A DNA stretch of 64,000 nucleotides from JANTGF01 sp963750735 (GTDB lineage Bacteria; Bacteroidota; Bacteroidia; Bacteroidales; VadinHA17). Every line of letters begins with the position of its first letter. The stretch's first letter is position 1. This document shows positions 58,505 through 64,000 of this stretch, in pieces. A program made the position numbers and the translations under genes. The stretch is from positions 1 through 64,000 of the forward strand of contig CAVVRY010000006.1 in the NCBI GenBank assembly GCA_963750735.1, in the 5' to 3' direction. The notes beneath the pieces were generated by a model. The model was not told the origin of the DNA and searched no databases. It saw nothing but the letters and a program-made list of their open reading frames with translations.

Positions 58505-59806
58505 TTAGTTTTTATTTATCCAGGTAGCAATATCCTGAATTAGATAATGTGGAATGTTTTCAGGCTCCATGTATTCACCGGGGAAACTCATTCCTTCTCC
58601 TTGCATAAAGAGATGATTTAATTCAGGATAAGACTTAAAACTTACATTCTTTTTTTGTGATAAGTTTTCTTTCCATAAGTTAAAGTCAGTCATAGTTACC
58701 TGGTAGTCTCTTTCTCCCTGTAATATCAATACAGGGAGTTTAAGTTTCTTGGCAGTTTTAACTTGATCGTATTCCCTGAGGTCCAGCCAATAATTTGCAG
58801 GAATACCCAATGGAAGCATATCCGATTGTGTATCCATTGTAAGGTCAGGTGATTTGACTAATTCAACCTGTTTTTTTGTTTTTTCAATTTCTCCTTCTTC
58901 AAAATCTGATACACCATTCTCTGATAGAATATAATTTATCTGCTCCAATATCAGGTCTTCAAAAGGTCTGGCATTTCCAGCCATCATAATAATACCGGAA
59001 AGGTTTTTTTCTCCGGTCGCTATCATGGGTGCAACAAATGCTCCCAATGAGTGCCCCAAAATATATACCCTACTAACTCCTTCAACCTCTAAAGCCTGAT
59101 GAATGGCTGATTTAGCATCATCAACAGTTTCCTCTTTAATGGTGATGGTTTCTGAATCTTCAGAATATACCTTTGTTCGTTTATCGTACCGAAGCACACC
59201 AATTCCCATGTTTGCCAGACCAACGGCCAGATCTCGGAATGGTTTATTTGGGCCTATGGTTTCATCACGATCGTTTGGGCCGGAACCATGAACTAAAATT
59301 ACAATTGGGAAAGAATCAGAATCTTTAGGACGAGTTAGAGTTCCAGGTAGATTATATGATCCAGAGACGATTGTAAATGAACTTTCTGTATAACCTACTG
59401 GCTCAGAATAATCCGGTAATTGATATTCTTTATCTGGTTTAGGAGGAACAAAAAATAATCCAGTAATTTTATTTTCCGCCGTAAAGACAAGTTTTAGATC
59501 GAGCACAGATCTTTCAAATTTGCAGGTTAGGAAAACAATGTTCCAACTCTGCATTTGCTCTGTTCGGGTTTTGGTGTGTTTCTCAAAATCACCAACCTGT
59601 TCATTAAGTTTCATCCACAACTCTTCCAGCTTTTCCGCAGGGAGTTGCATTAATACGATGGGTTCAAAATAATCTGTAGCCTGCTGGTATTGATTATTAA
59701 GAATTAGTTTCAGGAAGTTGTTAGCACTCTCGATTGCCTCATTGGGTACCTGTGCATAAGAAATGCCTGAAATAAAAAGGAAGTAAATAAGGTATAATCG
59801 TTTCAT
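58505..59806 (-). CDS. Secreted alpha/beta hydrolase with DUF3887-like N-domain
   Basis: 433 residues from the Met at 59806, whose signal peptide (MKRLYLIYFLFISGISYAQ) fits better than the open Met nine codons earlier. An N-terminal DUF3887-type domain (about 25-115) is followed by the hydrolase: IVILVHGSGPNDRDETIG as oxyanion loop, nucleophile Ser in YILGHSLGAFVAP, Asp in LQGERDYQVT and His in ELNHLFMQG, a complete triad. It is probably an esterase or acyl-glycan hydrolase in the periplasm. The stop lies 21 bp from the convergent phosphorylase fusion stop, and it is 49 bp downstream of GH97. Confidence 0.85.
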   Translation of the reverse strand: MKRLYLIYFLFISGISYAQVPNEAIESANNFLKLILNNQYQQATDYFEPIVLMQLPAEKLEELWMKLNEQVGDFEKHTKTRTEQMQSWNIVFLTCKFERSVLDLKLVFTAENKITGLFFVPPKPDKEYQLPDYSEPVGYTESSFTIVSGSYNLPGTLTRPKDSDSFPIVILVHGSGPNDRDETIGPNKPFRDLAVGLANMGIGVLRYDKRTKVYSEDSETITIKEETVDDAKSAIHQALEVEGVSRVYILGHSLGAFVAPMIATGEKNLSGIIMMAGNARPFEDLILEQINYILSENGVSDFEEGEIEKTKKQVELVKSPDLTMDTQSDMLPLGIPANYWLDLREYDQVKTAKKLKLPVLILQGERDYQVTMTDFNLWKENLSQKKNVSFKSYPELNHLFMQGEGMSFPGEYMEPENIPHYLIQDIATWINKN

Positions 59807-59855
59807 GGACAATAAATGAAAAATAATATTCAAATAAAAAAAGCAACTGAACCTT

Positions 59856-61820
59856 CTATTTTATTCTGGCAACCCAGCCTCCACCTTTTGCAAGTTTTAT
59901 TATCAAATTATCGTTTTTTGATATTGACATTGTTTTTATTTTATAATCACTTGCATATTTATTGGCGTTGATTCCATCCTCAAATACCTCCATTGAATGC
60001 GTTCCATCCGGCAAAAAGGACAGGTCCACTTTTAGCTCTCTTTCTGAGCTGTCCGTCATAGCAGCAAGAAACCATTCTTTACCACTTCTGCGGGCTATAA
60101 CAATATAGTCACTAACTTTTGCATCCAGCACTTTGGTTTCATCCCAAACAACAGGTACATCTGAAATAAAACTGGTGCATTCAGGTTCTTTGTAATAATT
60201 TGATGGATTGTCAGCAAGCATTTGAAGAGGACTTTCATATACAACATACATAGCCATTTGATGAACTCGTGTACCCTGACTCATTGGCCTGGTAAACGAA
60301 ATTAAATAGTTGGTATCCTGAGCATTGATCATTGCTCCTGGAGTAAAGTCCATTGGTCCTGCAACCATTCTAATAAATGGAATAGTCAAATCGTGCTCAG
60401 GTGTTATTACGTCGCTCCATTTATTCCATTCCATACCACGAACACCTTCCCTGGTAATTACGTTGGGATATGTCCGACGCAAGCCAGCCGGTTTATAAGC
60501 ACCATGATAATCAACAAGAAGCTTTCTTTTTGCTGCTTCCTTAGCAATTTTGTGATAGTAATTAACCATCCACTGATCGTCTCTCTGCATAAAATCAACT
60601 TTTATCCCTGCAACTCCCCATTTCTCAAATAGATTAAGTGCTTCTTCCAGTTGATCATCCAATGTTTTCCATATCACCCAAAGTATAATTCCAACGTTTT
60701 TTTCCTTTCCATATGCAAGTAATTCTTCCATATTTATGTCTGGATTTATATCGAAAAGATCGCCCAATTTATACCATCCCTCATCCAGTACTATATATTC
60801 GATACCATATTTTGAAGCAAAATCAATAAAATATTTATAGGATTCAGTATTGACACCTGATTCAAAATCAACACCATATATATTTAAATTATTCCACCAG
60901 TCCCAGGCAACTTTGCCTGGTTTAATCCAGGAGGTTTCCTGCAACTGATTAGGCTTGGCTAATTTGTACACTAACTCGCTTTCTATCAGGTCTTTGTCGT
61001 CTTTTGCAATGATAAATACACGCCAGGGAAAGCTCCTGTTTCCTTTCGTTTTAGCAAGATAGTTTTCTCTTTTGGTGACAGGAACATCTCGATCATTATT
61101 GGCCTCAACTGCAGCTGCTGCTTTTGGAAAGATGGCGGAGAGCTTTTTAGCTCCTGAAGCCTTGAGCCACATACCAGGATAATCCTCAATATCTGATTCC
61201 GAAATCAGTATATTCGGACCCTTATCCGGAGCAATGAGAGTCGGCAGAGAGCAAAATTCTTCCCCACTGAATTTGCTCATTTTCTGAAATTCATATTTGC
61301 GTTCGTTGTGGGAAAAGAAGCTTTCCTCTTTTGGGAAATATATTGGAAAGTCTTCCGAGAAATTGAGCTCAAGAGTCTCATTCAATACTATGATATCATT
61401 TTTATTTGATGTTTGAAATCGATACCCAATTCCGTCATTGTAAGCCCGAAAAATTAATATGTATTTATTATTCAGAGTAATAGATAACTCATTAAACTGA
61501 TTGTGTATAACTGAGTTTTTAGATGCAACCACTGGAATAATTTTCTCTTCAATATGCCTGGTGGATGTTTTTTTTACCTTAAATGAAGCCTTGGGAGTTC
61601 CCTCAATCTCAATAGAAATATCAGATGGTTTAATAATTTCATTATTTTCAAAAAATACTGAAAATTGAATTTCATTTTCTACTGTAATTATAGTCTTTAT
61701 CTTTCCATCAGGCGATGACAAGCTGAGCTCTTTGGCTTCTAATATATAAGTGCTTGAAAAAGCAATAAGAACTGCCAGAAAAAATGGGAATATTATCGTC
61801 TTTTTTGAATTCATTTTCAT
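59856..61820 (-). CDS. GH97 glycoside hydrolase, retaining alpha-galactosidase-type
   Basis: 654 residues. Signal peptide (about 1-28, STYILEAKE), N-terminal beta-sandwich (LSSPDGKIKTIITVENEIQFSVFF), barrel with IEYIVLDEGWYKLGD, AGIKVDFMQRDDQWMVNYY (about 405-423) and ITREGVRGMEWNKWS, and a C-terminal Ig-like domain. GH97 divides into inverting alpha-glucosidases and retaining alpha-galactosidases; the Asp of VDFM is the nucleophile of the retaining branch, so alpha-galactosidase is the better guess. Calcium-ligand Glu residues are present (EGVRGME). Periplasmic. Same strand as the downstream alpha/beta hydrolase (49 bp apart) and 21 bp after the saccharopine-dehydrogenase-like gene. Confidence 0.9.
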   Translation of the reverse strand: MKMNSKKTIIFPFFLAVLIAFSSTYILEAKELSLSSPDGKIKTIITVENEIQFSVFFENNEIIKPSDISIEIEGTPKASFKVKKTSTRHIEEKIIPVVASKNSVIHNQFNELSITLNNKYILIFRAYNDGIGYRFQTSNKNDIIVLNETLELNFSEDFPIYFPKEESFFSHNERKYEFQKMSKFSGEEFCSLPTLIAPDKGPNILISESDIEDYPGMWLKASGAKKLSAIFPKAAAAVEANNDRDVPVTKRENYLAKTKGNRSFPWRVFIIAKDDKDLIESELVYKLAKPNQLQETSWIKPGKVAWDWWNNLNIYGVDFESGVNTESYKYFIDFASKYGIEYIVLDEGWYKLGDLFDINPDINMEELLAYGKEKNVGIILWVIWKTLDDQLEEALNLFEKWGVAGIKVDFMQRDDQWMVNYYHKIAKEAAKRKLLVDYHGAYKPAGLRRTYPNVITREGVRGMEWNKWSDVITPEHDLTIPFIRMVAGPMDFTPGAMINAQDTNYLISFTRPMSQGTRVHQMAMYVVYESPLQMLADNPSNYYKEPECTSFISDVPVVWDETKVLDAKVSDYIVIARRSGKEWFLAAMTDSSERELKVDLSFLPDGTHSMEVFEDGINANKYASDYKIKTMSISKNDNLIIKLAKGGGWVARIK

Positions 61821-61841
61821 ATAATTATGGTAAGTATGCGT

Positions 61842-62963
61842 TTATTTTTCTTCAATAGAGTAGTTTACATTTCTTTGCTTCAGATAATTTAAAATGTATT
61901 GAAAGTTTTTACTGTTCTTGCCTAAATTTTCAGGAGGAATAATACCTTTTTCGGACAACAAACCATCGAGAATTAGATTTGTTACGGCTGTACAGGTATA
62001 TCCAGTGGTCCTGGCCATTGAGATGGTTTCAGTTTCAGTATCGAAGCGATCCAGTAAATTATATTCGTATATTTTTTGCTTTCCATTTTCAACCCCTTCA
62101 ATTGTGATCCTCATTACCGTGTAATCTTCTTCTCCTGGCTTAAGTTTCCATTTTGGAAACAATAATCTTGCTGTTAATTCGATGGGTTTAATTTTCTTAC
62201 CATTTACATCAATTTCATCATAAGAGAAAAAACCACTTTCGCGCAGTACTTTTAGATATTCAATAGTTCCAGGGTAACGAAGGGTTTTCTCTATCATATT
62301 CGGAATCTTCATAGTTTGGATCAGTGAGCGAAGACCATCAGAATTCCACGCTTCAAGTGTTCCAATCCCATTAAAATCAATTAACTCAGCATCAGAAAGG
62401 GCTTTTCTGGTCACCAGGGCCCCATTTTCAACATATCGGGCGGGTCGTATATATTCCTCAATAACATCAATGGGTGAAAAAACAGCTTTATATTCGTATG
62501 GCCATTCTCTAACAACCGGGAGTCCGCCAACCAGGCATACAAACTTATTGACAGCCATATTGTTATTATGAAAACCAAGAATTATATTGCTCATCCCGGG
62601 AGCAACACCACAATCAGTAACTACAGTAACATTATTCTCTAAGGCCATCTCGTTCAGATCTGACGGATCCTGTGGCATGAAGGCTATATCCACAAGATTT
62701 TTTCCTGCTGCGATAACATACTTTACGGTATTGTACCCCATAAATCCAGGTACAGCATTTACAACTATATCAAAATCTTCAATCACCTTTTTTATGACAT
62801 CTCCGGTGGCAAGATCAGCTTTAACAACATTAACCCCTTTCGCTTCTAAGAATTTTAAAGCTTCAGTATTTATGTCAACCGAAGTAACCTTATGATCTTT
62901 ACTCAAATCAAGAGCGATGGCTTTTCCTACCAGTCCTGCTCCCAGTACAACAATTTTTTTCAT
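61842..62963 (-). CDS. Saccharopine dehydrogenase-like NAD(P)-dependent enzyme
   Basis: 373 residues. Rossmann N-terminus KIVVLGAGLVGKAIALDLS with GxGxxG and the acidic end of beta-2 (VTSVDINTEAL), then DIVVNAVPGFMGYNTVKY and VVTDCGVAPGMSNIILG, typical of saccharopine dehydrogenase / Lys9-type folds. The C-terminal catalytic domain carries ARTTGYTCTAVTNLILDG. Bacteria use such enzymes in lysine breakdown or in carboxynorspermidine synthesis; which one applies is unclear. No lysine-catabolism neighbour is present. It lies 106 bp after the nucleoside transporter on the same strand. Confidence 0.82.
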   Translation of the reverse strand: MKKIVVLGAGLVGKAIALDLSKDHKVTSVDINTEALKFLEAKGVNVVKADLATGDVIKKVIEDFDIVVNAVPGFMGYNTVKYVIAAGKNLVDIAFMPQDPSDLNEMALENNVTVVTDCGVAPGMSNIILGFHNNNMAVNKFVCLVGGLPVVREWPYEYKAVFSPIDVIEEYIRPARYVENGALVTRKALSDAELIDFNGIGTLEAWNSDGLRSLIQTMKIPNMIEKTLRYPGTIEYLKVLRESGFFSYDEIDVNGKKIKPIELTARLLFPKWKLKPGEEDYTVMRITIEGVENGKQKIYEYNLLDRFDTETETISMARTTGYTCTAVTNLILDGLLSEKGIIPPENLGKNSKNFQYILNYLKQRNVNYSIEEK

Positions 62964-63069
62964 TTTTAGGTTCTTAAATTTATTGAATTAGTTAGGTTTG
63001 GTTTGAGGAGAATAGTTTCATACAGAGAATACGTTTCAAGAGTTTATAAAGTGTTTTTACAACTTTTGT

Positions 63070-64000
63070 CTAACCAAGAATCGTTCCTATTATAGTTGCT
63101 GATAACAGGGAGGCCAGTGTGCCGGCAAGTAAGGCACGCATACCAAATTGGGATAACAAAACTCTCTGTCCCGGGGCAAGAGAACCAATTCCACCAATCT
63201 GTATTCCTATCGAAGCAAAATTCGCAAACCCACAGAGCATATAAGTAGCCATAATTATTGATTTTTGGTGAACAAGTCCACCTGTTGCTTTTAAATCAGA
63301 AAGACTTATATAGCCAATAAACTCAGTAAGGATTATTTTTTCCCCTAAAAGACGTCCTACCACTGTCATGTCTTCTTTTGCAACACCTATAAGCCACATT
63401 AGTGGCGAGAAAATATAACCCAACATAAATTGAAGTGATAGCTCATTATATTTTCCATCAGTGGCCTGTGATATAATCTCATTAAGTGTTGTTACTTTTC
63501 CAACCCAATTCATAATAAAGTTAAACATAGCAAGAAAAGCAATAAAAACTAAAAGCATGGCTGCGATGTTTGCAGCGAGTTTCAATCCCTCCGTTGTCCC
63601 ATTTGAAACTGCATCAAGGACATTACTTCCTATTTTATCCTGGGTAATTTCAATATCAGAATTTATTTCTTCAGTTTGGGGAACAATGATTTTGGAAATT
63701 ACAATTGCTCCTGGTGCCGCCATAATTGATGCGGCCAAAAGATGTTTGGCAAAAATAAGTCGTTGTACTGGATCATCTCCTCCGAGAAATCCAATGTAGG
63801 CTGCCAATACACCACCGGCCAAAGTGGCCATTCCTCCGGCCATAACCAGTAGGATTTCAGACCTATTCATTTTTTCCAGATAGGCCTTGATCATTAGTGG
63901 GGATTCAGTTTGCCCCAGAAAAATATTGCCAGCTACCGAAAGGCTCTCAGCTCCAGAAAGTTTCATTGCTTTAGTCATAAGCCAGGCAAGCCCATAAACA
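63070..64000 (-). CDS. nupC: NupC-family concentrative nucleoside transporter (5' end beyond window)
   Basis: The C-terminal about 309 residues of a CNT-type symporter. The reading frame continues past the first Met at 63978 as VYGLAWLMTKAMKLSGAESLSVAGN up to the window edge, so the N-terminal helices lie outside. Family motifs: SGAESLSVAGNIFLGQTESPLMI (substrate and ion site), AAYIGFLGG, the scaffold helices with NFIMNWVGKVTTLNEI, and YMLCGFANFASIGIQIGGIGSLAPGQR near the C-terminus. It imports nucleosides with Na+ or H+ through the inner membrane. Confidence 0.9.
   Translation of the reverse strand, partial: VYGLAWLMTKAMKLSGAESLSVAGNIFLGQTESPLMIKAYLEKMNRSEILLVMAGGMATLAGGVLAAYIGFLGGDDPVQRLIFAKHLLAASIMAAPGAIVISKIIVPQTEEINSDIEITQDKIGSNVLDAVSNGTTEGLKLAANIAAMLLVFIAFLAMFNFIMNWVGKVTTLNEIISQATDGKYNELSLQFMLGYIFSPLMWLIGVAKEDMTVVGRLLGEKIILTEFIGYISLSDLKATGGLVHQKSIIMATYMLCGFANFASIGIQIGGIGSLAPGQRVLLSQFGMRALLAGTLASLLSATIIGTILG

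Noticed and set aside
1..64000. CRISPR array, tRNA or rRNA genes
   Set aside because: I saw no regularly spaced repeats, no cloverleaf with a plausible TPsiC arm, and no conserved rRNA stretch.

Overview
The window is a chromosomal segment of a low-GC (by eye roughly 35-40 %) member of the Bacteroidota, most likely a marine or sediment relative of the Marinilabiliales/Bacteroidales (inference). Grounds: a type IX secretion C-terminal sorting domain, several DUF4369/TlpA lipoproteins, GH97, sulfatase and GH2/GH38 enzymes, Bacteroidota-restricted families (DUF6340-like, DUF4890-like), AT-rich leaders mostly lacking Shine-Dalgarno sites, and a glycogen cluster with a synthase-phosphorylase fusion. 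I recognised no rRNA, tRNA or CRISPR array.

Layout. 0-5 kb: an ABCG-like transporter with TerB-like and FHA-like N-terminal parts, divergent from a SiaB kinase / SiaC phosphoprotein / SpoIIE-PP2C phosphatase partner-switching operon. 5-14 kb: sulfotransferase, a broken propeller lipoprotein, a broken DUF6340-like lipoprotein, a secreted unknown, a gene remnant, and an OmpR-type response regulator with its histidine kinase. 14-25 kb: a tandemly duplicated TolB-like propeller protein, then a sugar-use group (large six-hairpin glycosidase/phosphorylase-like protein, lipoprotein glycosidase, MFS sugar porter). 25-26.5 kb: an IS110-family element with a structured upstream leader that may be its bridge RNA, lying between two halves of a REP-like palindrome. 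26.5-42 kb: T9SS cargo with a P-domain, GHL10-like glycosidase, GH38 + GH2 mannosidase-type operon, a secreted nickel superoxide dismutase, sulfatase, TlpA-like lipoprotein and a TAT-exported aldo/keto reductase. 42-64 kb: membrane pyrophosphatase, methyltransferase, LpxH-like hydrolase, two TlpA-like paralogues (one without its cysteines), a four-gene glycogen/alpha-glucan operon (debranching enzyme, GT4, GH57, GT3-GT35 fusion), alpha/beta hydrolase, GH97, saccharopine-dehydrogenase-like enzyme and a NupC-type nucleoside transporter cut by the right edge.

About 25 single-base frame breaks interrupt otherwise well-conserved genes between 2.6 and 41.6 kb, often at short homopolymers, while 42.6-64 kb is free of them. 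In each case I could read the protein on in the next frame, so the broken genes are given as one locus each. Whether this is sequencing error or recent gene decay cannot be decided from the sequence alone.

Functionally the segment joins extracellular and periplasmic glycan breakdown (GH2, GH38, GH97, GHL10-like, sulfatase, sugar porter), intracellular glycogen storage and mobilisation, envelope stress and redox functions (Ni-SOD, TlpA proteins, sulfotransferase) and two signalling modules (Sia-type partner switch, HK/RR pair).
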